Notes: generated from the sequence alone by a model not told the origin. 64,000 bases of DNA from Bacillus manliponensis (GCF_000712595.1 NZ_JOTN01000005.1:1-64000), one strand, 5' to 3'; shown: positions 8,838-16,695, numbered from the stretch's first letter. Numbers and translations are program-made.

Positions 8838-8878
8838 GGTGGCGAGTCCTTTCAGTATATAAGGACTCGCCACTTTTT
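8838..8878. terminator. Terminator between the YxeA-like gene and the convergent hydrolase
   Basis: GTGGCGAGTCCTT pairs with AAGGACTCGCCAC, followed by TTTTTA. It probably also serves the minus-strand gene ending at 8885. Confidence 0.85.
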
Positions 8879-8884
8879 ACTTCT

Positions 8885-9442
8885 CTATCGGTAGTTGTTA
8901 TGAATGGGCTGAAATAAATCTTCCTCAGCATTTCGAACGACGGAAAAATTATCAACATTATAATGCCCGTGGAGTATAGCATTGTGATGGCTTATAATTT
9001 GTTTGGCCGATAAAACCGTATTATCTGTTGTGGAATGTCCATCACCAACTAAAGTGACGTCAAAGTGATTAACTGTTGCAGTACGAACCGCTGTGTCAAT
9101 ACAATGCTCTGTTTTGCATCCCATAATGACAAGGTGATTCACTTCATTATCCTGTAAAAAGCTCAATAATGGTGTGCCATAAAAAGAATTAGTAGCTTCT
9201 TTATCAAAGATTGTTGCTGAAGATGGAACATTTACTTTTGGGTGTATTTCAAATCCTGGGCTATTTCCTTCAGCGACATCTTTATCTCTGACAAACACGA
9301 TAAGAGCTTCTGCTTGTAACGCTGTATTGATAACTAAATTAATGCGTTCTAATAATCCTTCTTTATCAAATACACTTTTTTCTTCATGATTCCCTTCAAC
9401 TAACTCTTGTTGAACATCAATAATAAGTAAGGCTTGTTTCAA
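8885..9442 (-). CDS. Isochorismatase-family cysteine hydrolase
   Basis: A 185-residue hydrolase with the full isochorismatase-like triad: Asp9 (LLIIDVQ), Lys81 (FDKEATNSF) and Cys114 (GCKTEHCIDTAV). The KEATNSF and TEHCIDTA motifs place it with nicotinamidase/ureidoacrylate-like enzymes of unknown substrate. It is distinct from the YcaC-like hydrolase at 5960. It is monocistronic, with an AAGGAG ribosome binding site and a shared terminator. Confidence 0.85.
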   Translation of the reverse strand: MKQALLIIDVQQELVEGNHEEKSVFDKEGLLERINLVINTALQAEALIVFVRDKDVAEGNSPGFEIHPKVNVPSSATIFDKEATNSFYGTPLLSFLQDNEVNHLVIMGCKTEHCIDTAVRTATVNHFDVTLVGDGHSTTDNTVLSAKQIISHHNAILHGHYNVDNFSVVRNAEEDLFQPIHNNYR

Positions 9443-9620
9443 TAGAAAAACTCCTTTTTATCATGTATTTTTTGTTTATGAATTAACTTCGGTATAGGGC
9501 TATAAAACCCTTTTTTCTTGTAGTAAGAATAACGACATGAAGATGTTCGAGAAATATTGATTATCTATGTATTGACGATAAAAGGAGAAGGTATTAGAAT
9601 AAATGTACAACAAAAGGTTT

Positions 9621-9636
9621 AAAAGTTTAAACGTTT
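9621..9636. promoter_or_regulatory. Palindromic operator upstream of the ArsR-type regulator
   Basis: AAAAGTTTAAACGTTT, centred on the palindrome GTTTAAAC, lies 30 bases before the regulator start. A near-identical site lies between this regulator and the aldehyde dehydrogenase. It is probably the regulator's binding site. Confidence 0.65.
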
Positions 9637-9665
9637 CATTAACGGTAGTTTAGAAAGGATATACT

Positions 9666-9968
9666 ATGGGAAAACAAGCATTAGATCAATTCCGTACATG
9701 TATTCCATTTTTTCAATTGTTATGTGACCCGCATCGTCAAGATATCATTCTTTTACTTAGTGAAAAGAATCCTTTAACGGTTAGTGATATAACAGCGCAA
9801 TCGAGTTTATCTCGCCCAGCCATTTCACATCATTTAAAATTATTAAGGGATCAAGGATTAGTAACAGTCGAAAAACGTGGAACAGAACGATATTATTCCT
9901 TATCATTAGAAAATGCGGTACAGTCTTTGAAAAAATTGCTGTCTCTAATGGAAGATGAGTGCCTTTAG
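9666..9968 (+). CDS. ArsR-family transcriptional regulator
   Basis: A 100-residue winged-helix repressor. The recognition helix region is SSLSRPAISHHLKLLRDQGLV, followed by the wing KRGTERYYSL. It lacks the CVC metal motif of ArsR, with only isolated Cys residues (near the N-terminus, in the LLCDP region and near the C-terminus), so it may sense something other than a metal. It is followed by an aldehyde dehydrogenase on the same strand, and both genes carry the same palindrome in front, suggesting autoregulation and control of the dehydrogenase. Confidence 0.8.
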   Translation: MGKQALDQFRTCIPFFQLLCDPHRQDIILLLSEKNPLTVSDITAQSSLSRPAISHHLKLLRDQGLVTVEKRGTERYYSLSLENAVQSLKKLLSLMEDECL

Positions 9969-10004
9969 AGTAATCTAGAGGTCTTTATAAATCATTATAT
10001 GTCC

Positions 10005-10020
10005 AAATGTTTAAACGTTT
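10005..10020. promoter_or_regulatory. Palindromic operator upstream of the aldehyde dehydrogenase
   Basis: AAATGTTTAAACGTTT is the same 16-base palindrome, with one changed base, as the one at 9621. It lies 50 bases before the dehydrogenase start. Two copies flanking the regulator gene make a local ArsR regulon likely. Confidence 0.65.
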
Positions 10021-10069
10021 AATAATAAGATTCAGAGCTTAATAGCTAATTATTTGTGGTGAGGAGTGT

Positions 10070-11470
10070 ATGAAAATGAAGCAAATAGAGGAAGTACATA
10101 TTAATCAAATTCTTCAAGAGCATAAACAATTCTTTGATCAAGGGGCGACAAGAACTTTAGAGTTTCGTCTAGAACAGTTAAGGAAGTTAAAAGAGGGCAT
10201 TCAGCGTTATGAGAAAAAAATAACGATAGCTCTGCAGAACGATTTAGGGAAAAGTGAATTCGAAACATATTTAACAGAAGTAGGTATCGTGTTAGATAGC
10301 ATTAAAAACACAATGAAACGTCTAAAAAAATGGATGAAACCGCAAAAAGTAAAGACACCTATCACACTATGGCCATCTAAAAGTCATATTATGAAAGAGC
10401 CTTATGGAACAGTGTTAATTGTTGGACCTTATAACTATCCTTTTAATTTAATTATTGAACCTCTTATTGGAGCAATTGCTGCTGGGAACTGTGCGGTACT
10501 GAAACCTTCTGAAAATACACCAAATATAACGTCTGTAATTAATGAAATGATTAGCGAGATATTTGATAAGAGCTATATCCGTGTCGTTGAAGGGGAAAGA
10601 GAAATAACATCTTTACTTATAAATGCACCTTTTGATTATATTTTCTTCACAGGAAGTGTGCAGGTAGGAAAAATCGTTATGGAAGCTGCTGCGAAAAACC
10701 TAGTTCCAGTAACGTTAGAACTTGGGGGGAAAAGCCCAGTAATTGTCGATGAAACTGCAAATTTAGATATAGCAGCTAAAAGAATTGTTTGGGGGAAATT
10801 TTTAAATACAGGTCAAACTTGTGTTGCGCCAGATTACATCATGGTACATTCAAAAGTGAAAGCAGAATTCATTTCAAAAATGAAGGAAGTCATTGGTAAC
10901 TATTATGGGGAAAACCCTATGCATAGTAAAGATTACGGTCGTATCGTGAATGAACGCCAGTTTGACCGATTAACTGCTATTATTGAGCAGGATAAAGAGA
11001 ACATAATATTTGGTGGAAACTCAGTAAAAGAAAATTTATATATAGAACCTACTTTATTAGAAGCGAAATCTTGGTCAGATGCAGCGATGTTAGATGAAAT
11101 CTTTGGACCTATTTTACCAATTTTAGAATATGACGAGTTAAAAACAGCAATTCAGACGATTAATAATCAACCGAAGCCATTAGCGTTATATGTGTTCACA
11201 GAAGATAAAAACTGTGAAAAAGAAGTGTTAAATAGTGTTTCCTTTGGTGGAGGTTGTGTAAACGATACAATTTTACACCTTGCGAATCCGTACTTACCGT
11301 TTGGCGGAGTTGGTAGTTCGGGAATAGGTGCTTATCATGGGAAATATAGTTTCGATCTTTTCTCGCATGATAAGAGCATTATGAAGAAAACGACGAAAAT
11401 AGATATAAATGTTTTGTTCCCACCGTACAATACTAACAAATTGAACTTACTTAAAAAGCTTTTTAAATAG
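10070..11470 (+). CDS. NAD(P)-dependent aldehyde dehydrogenase (class 3 type)
   Basis: A 466-residue enzyme oxidising aldehydes to acids. The catalytic Glu is near residue 217 (TLELGGKSP) and the nucleophilic Cys near 251 (NTGQTCVAPDY). The nucleotide-binding FTGSVQVG and C-terminal LPFGGVGSSGIGAYHGKYSFDLFSH are also visible. The short length and this C-terminus match the class 3/fatty-aldehyde branch (B. subtilis YwdH-like). The start has a GTGAGGAG site. The shared operator and adjacency to an ArsR-type regulator suggest induction by a toxic compound, possibly its aldehyde substrate. Confidence 0.9.
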   Translation: MKMKQIEEVHINQILQEHKQFFDQGATRTLEFRLEQLRKLKEGIQRYEKKITIALQNDLGKSEFETYLTEVGIVLDSIKNTMKRLKKWMKPQKVKTPITLWPSKSHIMKEPYGTVLIVGPYNYPFNLIIEPLIGAIAAGNCAVLKPSENTPNITSVINEMISEIFDKSYIRVVEGEREITSLLINAPFDYIFFTGSVQVGKIVMEAAAKNLVPVTLELGGKSPVIVDETANLDIAAKRIVWGKFLNTGQTCVAPDYIMVHSKVKAEFISKMKEVIGNYYGENPMHSKDYGRIVNERQFDRLTAIIEQDKENIIFGGNSVKENLYIEPTLLEAKSWSDAAMLDEIFGPILPILEYDELKTAIQTINNQPKPLALYVFTEDKNCEKEVLNSVSFGGGCVNDTILHLANPYLPFGGVGSSGIGAYHGKYSFDLFSHDKSIMKKTTKIDINVLFPPYNTNKLNLLKKLFK

Positions 11471-11512
11471 TATTGATAACCTGGGGAACGCTGGGTTGTT
11501 ATATCGGATATG

Positions 11513-11551
11513 AAAAGGAAGATTTTCTAAGAAAGAAGATCTTCCTTTTTT
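11513..11551 (+). terminator. Terminator after the aldehyde dehydrogenase
   Basis: AAAAGGAAGAT pairs with ATCTTCCTTTT and is followed by a T-run. A degenerate bcr1 copy begins in the T-rich tail, at TTTAT, a few bases later. Confidence 0.75.
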
Positions 11552-11557
11552 GTTCTT

Positions 11558-11688
11558 TTTATCCTGCATTAACGCGCTGTGAGACCCCCACCTCAAAAAC
11601 TTAGAGGATTCAGAGAAGTTTAGGTGAGAGATACACAGACCGTAAAAGCTCGATTAGTTTAACTAACAATTGGAGGGATATTTTTTAT
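11558..11688 (+). repeat. bcr1-like repeat, copy 2 (degenerate, shortened)
   Basis: It is bounded by TTTAT at both ends but only about 131 bp long. The 5' two thirds (CATTAACGCGCTGTGAGACCCCCACCTC, GTTTAGGTGAGAGAT, CGATTAGTTTAACTAACAAT) matches the other copies with many changes, while the GAAGTTTCACTTTAT end is lost. It appears to be an old, decayed copy. Confidence 0.75.
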
Positions 11689-11699
11689 AGATATGATAA

Positions 11700-11927
11700 T
11701 TAATTTGTAATTTCTTCATCTTTTTTATAGTTCCACACGATCTCTACTACTTCTTCGGGAGTTAATTCTACATCATGCCAAAAGATTAAGTCACTGGGAG
11801 ATGGATAACATAGACCAATATTATTAAACTGATAAACATATTCAGTATGTTTTTCCTCCGGTAAATCAAGGTTATAGATATTCTTTACAAGCTTAAGTAG
11901 TTCTACCTTTGTTAGTTTACACGACAT
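11700..11927 (-). CDS. Colicin/pyocin-type immunity protein (Im9-like), orphan
   Basis: A 75-residue acidic protein that reads along the nuclease-colicin immunity family. LTKVELLKLVKNIYNLDLPEE matches helix 1, and YPSPSDLIFWHDVELTPEEVVEIV matches the conserved HPSGSDLIYYP toxin-binding segment of Im proteins. It would bind and block an HNH-type nuclease toxin. The ATG at 11927 is preferred because AAGGATG lies 8 bases upstream of it. No intact toxin gene is present, but the remnant of an LXG-type toxin lies just upstream on the same strand. Confidence 0.75.
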   Translation of the reverse strand: MSCKLTKVELLKLVKNIYNLDLPEEKHTEYVYQFNNIGLCYPSPSDLIFWHDVELTPEEVVEIVWNYKKDEEITN

Positions 11928-12004
11928 AAATATCATCCTTTCTTATGGTAATAAGTAACATCTAAAATATCTCGATATGTGTTTAGAGTGAAAAATTAGA
12001 ATTT

Positions 12005-12402
12005 TCACTTGTATACATTTTTACTTTTACCTCGTATTAATAGCTTGTAAAAGCTTGATTGGGAAACTGCTTCTAAATTTGTGAAAGAGGTGGAGGGCGT
12101 AATCTGAGGCTGAATCTAGGCATTCAATACGTTTTTTACACTTTTTATGAAGTTTACACTTTCATTAATTTTTGAAGGTTCATCCACCTTTGAAAGTTTA
12201 CTTACCTTTGAAAGTTTACTTACTTTTGAAATTTTATCTACCCCTTTTGTTCCTACAACCATGAACAAGGCTTGCATACTCATATTTCCAAACTATTTAG
12301 CTCTGCTATTCCAATCTCCATTTACAACTTCTTGATTCCATGAATCCCTAATAGCCTATGTTACAGAATTGAATGTTTCTTGTGGATGAGAAGGAGGGAA
12401 TA
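12005..12402 (-). pseudogene. LXG-type polymorphic toxin remnant (pre-toxin region)
   Basis: One continuous minus-strand frame without frameshifts is interrupted by three TAG codons (12356, 12293 and 12116). It reads HPQETFNSVT, stop, AIRDSWNQEVVNGDWNSRAK, stop, FGNMSMQALFMVVGTKGVDK, then ISKVSKLSKVSKLSKVDEPSK and FIKSVKNVLNA, stop, IQPQITPSTSF. SW..EVVNGD..SRA and VGTKG are features I recognise from the region before the toxin domain of LXG (type VII-secreted) proteins. The three stops look like point mutations of Tyr, Tyr and Gln codons. Neither the N-terminal LXG domain nor a nuclease domain is present. The SKVSKL repeat is an 18-bp tandem repeat. Confidence 0.65.
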
Positions 12403-12406
12403 TATT

Positions 12407-12483
12407 AATCAAAAAAAATTGATTTAATGGTTGCGTTGGATAAGTTGTAGCGCATATAATAAAAACATCAAAAAAAATTGATG
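12407..12483 (+). promoter_or_regulatory. arsR promoter with two ArsR operators
   Basis: AATCAAAAAAAATTGATT at 12407-12424 and CATCAAAAAAAATTGATG at 12466-12483 are near-identical inverted repeats (ATCAA, 8-base spacer counted within the A-tract, TTGAT). Between them lie a TTGCGT -35 and a TATAAT -10 (12455-12460) 18 bases apart. Binding would block transcription of the ars operon. Confidence 0.75.
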
Positions 12484-12496
12484 AATGGGGTTATAA

Positions 12497-12814
12497 ATGA
12501 TGAATGATATGAAACAACAATTCGAGCAATATGAAAAGAAATTTAAAGCCCTTGCAGATCAAAAGAGATTGGAAATCATGTATGAGCTTTGTCAAAGAGG
12601 GAAAACGTGTGTATGTGATTTAACAGGAGTATTTGGAATGACTCAATCCAAACTTTCTTATCATTTAAAGATTCTATTAGATGCAAATTTAATTGTAAAA
12701 GAAACACAAGGTACTTGGAGTTACTATGATTTAAATGATGATGAAGTAAACGGTTTATTGTCGGAAGAGCTTTGCTGCATTTTTAGAAAAACGGGCAGAG
12801 GAAGTTGCTGCTAG
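12497..12814 (+). CDS. arsR: Arsenic-responsive repressor ArsR
   Basis: A 105-residue winged-helix repressor. The CVCDL motif in helix 3 (around residues 34-38) is the classic As(III) site of ArsR, and TQSKLSYHLKILLDANLI is the DNA-recognition region. The extra C-terminal GRGSCC may add thiolate ligands. Two operators lie before the gene and a third lies right after it. It heads an operon with arsI-like, acr3 and arsC genes on the same strand. Confidence 0.9.
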   Translation: MMNDMKQQFEQYEKKFKALADQKRLEIMYELCQRGKTCVCDLTGVFGMTQSKLSYHLKILLDANLIVKETQGTWSYYDLNDDEVNGLLSEELCCIFRKTGRGSCC

Positions 12815-12829
12815 TTTTTTCAACCTATA

Positions 12830-12847
12830 AATCAATTTTTTTTGATT
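12830..12847 (+). promoter_or_regulatory. Third ArsR operator, between arsR and arsI
   Basis: AATCAATTTTTTTTGATT is the same inverted repeat, in the opposite orientation, as the two before arsR. It lies 16 bases past the arsR stop and 33 before the next start. It could give extra internal repression. Confidence 0.7.
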
Positions 12848-12879
12848 AATGCTACATACAATTAAGGGGGAAATTTATA

Positions 12880-13317
12880 ATGAAATATGTTCATGTGGGA
12901 ATCAATGTAACGAATTTAGAAAAGTCTATGGATTTCTATAAAAAAGTATTTGGAGTAAATCCGGTTAAAGTAAAAAATGATTATGCAAAGTTTTTATTGG
13001 AAGTCCCAGGGCTTAATTTCACATTAAATGTCCGCGATGAAGTAGCCGGCAATCAAGTAAATCACTTTGGGTTTCAAGTAGAAAATGAGGAAGAAATAGC
13101 GATTCATAAGAAGAGATTAGAAAAAGAGGGATTTTTTGCACGCGACGAGATGAATACAACATGTTGTTATGCGGTGCAAGACAAGTTTTGGATCACAGAC
13201 CCCGACGGAAACGAATGGGAATTTTTCTATACAAAGGCTGACAGCGATGTCCATAAGATAGAATCTACATCTTGTTGTACGGTTCCGAATGGAGAAACGA
13301 TAAATTCTTGCTGTTAG
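12880..13317 (+). CDS. arsI: ArsI/CadI-type VOC protein, probable organoarsenical C-As lyase
   Basis: A 145-residue VOC-fold dioxygenase expected to demethylate trivalent organoarsenicals such as methylarsenite. It has the ArsI hallmarks: metal ligands His5, His62 and Glu114, and the vicinal pair Cys95-Cys96 in NTTCCYAVQDKFW that binds the arsenical. The tail carries two more CC pairs (TSCCT and SCC at the end). It lies between arsR and acr3 and has an AAGGGGG site. The related name CadI is used for the same family, but the vicinal Cys pair and the location favour ArsI. Confidence 0.85.
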   Translation: MKYVHVGINVTNLEKSMDFYKKVFGVNPVKVKNDYAKFLLEVPGLNFTLNVRDEVAGNQVNHFGFQVENEEEIAIHKKRLEKEGFFARDEMNTTCCYAVQDKFWITDPDGNEWEFFYTKADSDVHKIESTSCCTVPNGETINSCC

Positions 13318-13334
13318 TGTGAAAGGAGTAATTC

Positions 13335-14375
13335 ATGAAGAGACTATCATTTTTAGATCGATACTTAACGCTTTGGATCTTCTTAGCTATGATTGTAGGA
13401 ATCGGCATAGGTACGTTATTTCCGAGGTTTACAAGTGGCTTGAATAGTCTACAATTCGGTACAACATCTATCCCATTGGCGATTGGCTTAATCGTTATGT
13501 TGTATCCGCCACTAGCGAAGGTTCGCTATGAAGAGATGGGACGTGTGTTTAAGGACGTACAAGTATTAATATTATCACTTGTACAAAACTGGCTAATTGG
13601 ACCGGTATTAATGTTTGTATTAGCAATCATCTTTTTACCTGATAAACCTGAATACATGGTCGGATTAATAATGATTGGTTTAGCACGATGTATTGCAATG
13701 GTGATCGTGTGGAATGACCTTGCAAATGGGGATTCTGAGTATGCTGCCGGTTTAGTTGCGTTTAATTCAGTTTTCCAAATGATATTTTTCCCGATATATG
13801 CTTATGTATTTGTAACGGTTATTCCCGAGTGGTTAGGAATTGAGGGTGCTATTGTAGACATTACGATGGTAGAAGTAGCAAAATCAGTCTTTATTTACTT
13901 AGGGATTCCGTTTATTGCTGGGATATTAACACGCTTAGTTTTCGTGAAGATAAAAGGACGCGAATGGTATGAAAAAGTATTTATTCCGAAAATCAGTCCA
14001 CTGACATTAGTAGCCTTATTATTTACAATCATCGTGATGTTCTCTTTAAAAGGAGAAGCTATTGTAAGTGTACCGTTTGATGTTGTCCGTATCGCAATCC
14101 CACTACTTATTTACTTTGTTGTAATGTTCTTTGTCTCATTTTATATGGGTAAAAAAATCGGTGCAAGTTATCCAGTAACTACTACTCTTGCTTTCACGGC
14201 GGGTAGCAATAACTTCGAGTTAGCAATAGCGGTAGCAGTAGGAGTATTCGGTATTCATTCAGGTGCGGCTTTTGCTGCGGTAATCGGTCCACTTGTTGAA
14301 GTACCTGTGATGATTGCATTAGTTAACGTAGCACTTTGGTTTAAACGCAAATACTTTGCAGAACATACCGTTTAA
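13335..14375 (+). CDS. acr3: Arsenite efflux transporter, ACR3 family
   Basis: A 346-residue membrane protein with about ten helices that exports arsenite. The conserved Cys lies in [16 protein letters not shown] (residue 119), and the conserved Glu in [14 protein letters not shown], both signatures of Acr3. The length is normal. It starts 17 bases after arsI with GAAAGGAG in front. Acr3 is often called arsB in annotations but is unrelated to E. coli ArsB. Confidence 0.93.
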   Translation: MKRLSFLDRYLTLWIFLAMIVGIGIGTLFPRFTSGLNSLQFGTTSIPLAIGLIVMLYPPLAKVRYEEMGRVFKDVQVLILSLVQNWLIGPVLMFVLAIIFLPDKPEYMVGLIMIGLARCIAMVIVWNDLANGDSEYAAGLVAFNSVFQMIFFPIYAYVFVTVIPEWLGIEGAIVDITMVEVAKSVFIYLGIPFIAGILTRLVFVKIKGREWYEKVFIPKISPLTLVALLFTIIVMFSLKGEAIVSVPFDVVRIAIPLLIYFVVMFFVSFYMGKKIGASYPVTTTLAFTAGSNNFELAIAVAVGVFGIHSGAAFAAVIGPLVEVPVMIALVNVALWFKRKYFAEHTV

Positions 14376-14401
14376 TTTAAACAACAAAAGGAGAATACAT
14401 T

Positions 14402-14806
14402 ATGGAAAATAAAAAAACGATTTATTTTTTATGCACAGGTAACTCTTGCCGTAGTCAAATGGCGGAAGCATGGGGAAAGAAATATTTAGGAGACAAATGG
14501 AATGTCTTATCTGCGGGAATTGAAGCGCATGGAGTAAATCCGAACGCAATCAAAGCGATGAAAGAAGTGGGTATCGATATTAATGACCAAACATCGGATA
14601 TCATTGATAACGATATTTTAAACAAAGCAGATTTAATTGTCACACTTTGTGGTCATGCGAATGATGTATGTCCGACAACACCTTCACATGTAAAACGTGT
14701 ACATTGGGGATTTGACGATCCGGCAGGAAAAGAATGGGCTGAGTTCCAACGAGTTCGTGATGAAATTGGAGCACGCATTCAACGATTTGCAGAAACAGGT
14801 GAATAA
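14402..14806 (+). CDS. arsC: Thioredoxin-coupled arsenate reductase
   Basis: A 134-residue low-molecular-weight phosphatase-fold enzyme that reduces arsenate to arsenite for Acr3. The P-loop CTGNSCRSQ gives the nucleophile Cys11, and [11 protein letters not shown] gives Cys83 and Cys90, which form the relay disulfide as in B. subtilis ArsC. It is the last gene of the operon, 26 bases after acr3, with AAAGGAG in front and a terminator behind. Confidence 0.95.
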   Translation: MENKKTIYFLCTGNSCRSQMAEAWGKKYLGDKWNVLSAGIEAHGVNPNAIKAMKEVGIDINDQTSDIIDNDILNKADLIVTLCGHANDVCPTTPSHVKRVHWGFDDPAGKEWAEFQRVRDEIGARIQRFAETGE

Positions 14807-14819
14807 TGAACCTATAAAT

Positions 14820-14857
14820 AATGACTGTCAGAATTACTGGCGGTCATTATTTTTTTG
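14820..14857 (+). terminator. Terminator of the ars operon
   Basis: AATGACTGTCAG pairs with CTGGCGGTCATT around AATTA and is followed by seven T residues. Confidence 0.85.
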
Positions 14858-14868
14858 TATAAGGTAAT

Positions 14869-14915
14869 TTCTCTTTTTTATCTTGTGCATCTGTTGCACG
14901 AGATGAAAAAGAGAA
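14869..14915. repeat. Long imperfect inverted repeat in the intergenic region
   Basis: Arms of 21 bases (TTCTCTTTTTTATCTTGTGCA and TGCACGAGATGAAAAAGAGAA) enclose TCTGT. The RNA would fold into a long hairpin. The rest of 14858-15151 holds no gene that I can see. Function unknown. Confidence 0.6.
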
Positions 14916-15151
14916 GTAACCTGTGACATATGTCATCAACCAATCCGTCAAATTGATGGGTATGACCTTATTCGGACAAACGAGTTTACTATGAGTAAAG
15001 TCATGGGTTTTATTGTCTTCCCAAATTAAATTGAAATCAAAAGCATGATTTTCGAATCATTTCATGAGTCAAGCAATTTAATAATATAAGTATTAGTAAA
15101 CTGTTTGTAATGTTATTTAGTGTATATTGAAAGCAAAGGAGGCGGTGTTAT

Positions 15152-15448
15152 TTGGCTGATAAGCAAAAAGATACAATTCCTTTTTTCAAGAAAACGTGGG
15201 TTCTTTTTATTGGGACGTTTTTATTGCTACAGTTAATCTTCATTGCAATAGAAACAATCGGTTGGGCACCTAACTTAAAAGATGGTGATGGGAAGTTATT
15301 CGAAAGAATTACCGAATCTGCTATTTTCAGTGAATGGTTCGTCTTTTATGAAGCACCGCAATTCAATGTATTTACTGTCCTTTTTGGCATCATTCTTCTT
15401 GTGCCTGGGATAATAGGAGCGATAATAGATATTTTTTCAAGGAAGTAA
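15152..15448 (+). CDS. YfzA-like small membrane protein
   Basis: A 98-residue protein with two hydrophobic helices (roughly residues 14-36 and 70-92). The WAPNL..GDGKLF and FSEWFVFYEAPQFNVFTVLFGIILL segments resemble B. subtilis YfzA-like proteins as I remember them. The start is TTG, chosen because AAAGGAGG lies at the right distance in front. Function unknown. Confidence 0.65.
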   Translation: MADKQKDTIPFFKKTWVLFIGTFLLLQLIFIAIETIGWAPNLKDGDGKLFERITESAIFSEWFVFYEAPQFNVFTVLFGIILLVPGIIGAIIDIFSRK

Positions 15449-15502
15449 ACTTCTAGTTGATACAGTGGTAATTAAAAAATAAGCAATCATTACGAGTACT
15501 TA

Positions 15503-15715
15503 TTAATATTGGAGTAGTGTCCCGAAAACACCTATAAGAATATCACATTTATTTACCATTTGTTCGTTTATTATTTGCTGTGGATCATGACCACGATAAG
15601 CAGGTACAACATCTTCTTCCCAACGACTAGGTAAAATAACTACGTTCATTTCTTCAGCATATTGAATGTTCCATTTGAAAATAGAATGAGGAAACGTATT
15701 TTTAGTGCTAAACAT
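15503..15715 (-). pseudogene. Fragment of a DUF4062-type protein
   Basis: The 70-residue frame contains WNIQYAEEMNVVILPSRWEEDVVPAYRGHDPQQIINEQMVNKCDILIGVFGT. This matches the core of DUF4062 domains (the WN..Y, P..W, P.YG..PQ.IIN and CDILIG patterns). Both the start of the domain and everything after GVFGT are missing, and a stop lies just upstream in frame. No ribosome binding site is seen. It is a remnant of a larger, often defence-linked, protein. Confidence 0.55.
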
Positions 15716-15863
15716 TTCTAGACTCTAGACGCACTTTCAGCAAGTGAATGATCTTTCCGCGTGACCTCTCAAACGCTTTAGATGGACTCAGTTTTGAGTC
15801 GATGTCTGTGTAATTTCTTAAGTTAAAATAATCGTAGTTTCTCTGAGAAAGATAGATTCATAG

Positions 15864-15913
15864 AAAAGCGCCATCCTTTCTGTATATTTTCACAAATAGG
15901 ATAGCGCTTTTTA
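15864..15913 (+). terminator. Terminator-like hairpin
   Basis: AAAAGCGCCATCCT pairs imperfectly with AGGATAGCGCTTTTT around a 20-base loop, with a T-run on the plus strand. It could end transcripts from either side. Confidence 0.6.
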
Positions 15914-15982
15914 TTTTATGGACAGGGTTTATGATAAATCATATTAATCCAAGTACTCCTAAGTGTACGTAATCGGTTATAT

Positions 15983-16309
15983 TTAATCGACATTAGTACT
16001 AATTACTTTATATTTCTTTTCATTTGCAACATCTATAATTGCATCAATCTTTTTTTGTTTATTATTCAGCTCGTGTCCTTCGATCCAAACTTTATATCCT
16101 AATTCTCCTACCACTCCAACTTCAGTAATAATAACCTTTAACTGTTTTTCCTTTTTAAAATATTCAATAGCGGTTTTCTTTGCCTTTTCCTGAGTTTTTG
16201 GAAACTCTTCCTCACTTAAAGGATCTGTAGTTGTTAATGTGATATAAGCAAAAAAGCCCATAATAATTAAAATAATTGTAGAGAGTCCAACTAATAATGA
16301 TTTTTTCAT
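15983..16309 (-). CDS. Small membrane-anchored hypothetical protein
   Basis: A 108-residue protein with an N-terminal hydrophobic anchor (LLVGLSTIILIIMGFFAYI, no lipobox Cys) and a hydrophilic outside domain containing EKAKKTAIEYFKKEKQLKVIITEVG. The start at 16309 is preferred because AAGGAT lies 8 bases before it. Longer in-frame starts up to 16372 lack a site. The overall plan resembles small Bacillus DUF1433/YfjS-like extracytoplasmic proteins, but I cannot assign a family firmly. Confidence 0.6.
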   Translation of the reverse strand: MKKSLLVGLSTIILIIMGFFAYITLTTTDPLSEEEFPKTQEKAKKTAIEYFKKEKQLKVIITEVGVVGELGYKVWIEGHELNNKQKKIDAIIDVANEKKYKVISTNVD

Positions 16310-16462
16310 CTTTTTCATCCTTATCGATTTATTTTTCAAATTGATATTAACACGATATTTATTGTTTTTCAATAAATATTTATCATATTTTATTTATTTT
16401 TTGTTGATATTTAGTTTCTTTTTGGGCGGAAAGGGAGAGGTCTACGGTAGATATGCCCGCCA

Positions 16463-16550
16463 GGCGGGTCTAAAATCCGCGTATCAAAAAGTCACTTTGA
16501 GGGTTGAAAGCGACAGTATCTTCGGCAGATTTTACGCTTTTAGACCTGCC
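16463..16550. repeat. GC-rich inverted-repeat segment in a gene-free gap
   Basis: GGCGGGTCTAAAA at 16463 and TTTTAGACCTGCC at 16538 are inverted repeats of 13 bases with one mismatch, 62 bases apart. The surrounding 16420-16570 is clearly richer in G and C than the flanks and also contains CCCGCCAGGCGGG. No ribosome binding site or recognised coding sequence is seen in the 16310-16695 gap. It looks like an acquired piece, perhaps the ends of a small mobile element. Confidence 0.45.
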
Positions 16551-16695
16551 ATAAGGTATTTGCATTGGTTCGGATATACGTACTCGATTTCACTAATAAT
16601 TGTCTAGGAAAAATGGGAGTAAAACGTAAGATAGTGGGAGAGATGTGAGGTAATAAATAAAGCTGACCTCATCTAGAAGTCAGCCATTTAAATTA

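Noticed and set aside
11700-11936. Longer immunity protein start at 11936
   Set aside because: The ribosome binding site overlaps that ATG; the ATG at 11927 has the correct spacing.
12147-12335. A 62-codon plus-strand frame with repeated TFESLL
   Set aside because: It is antisense to the SKVSKL repeat of the LXG remnant, whose frame has recognisable protein sequence.
16341-16607. An 88-codon plus-strand frame over the GC-rich island
   Set aside because: No ribosome binding site and no family recognised. It is covered by the inverted-repeat segment, which explains it better.
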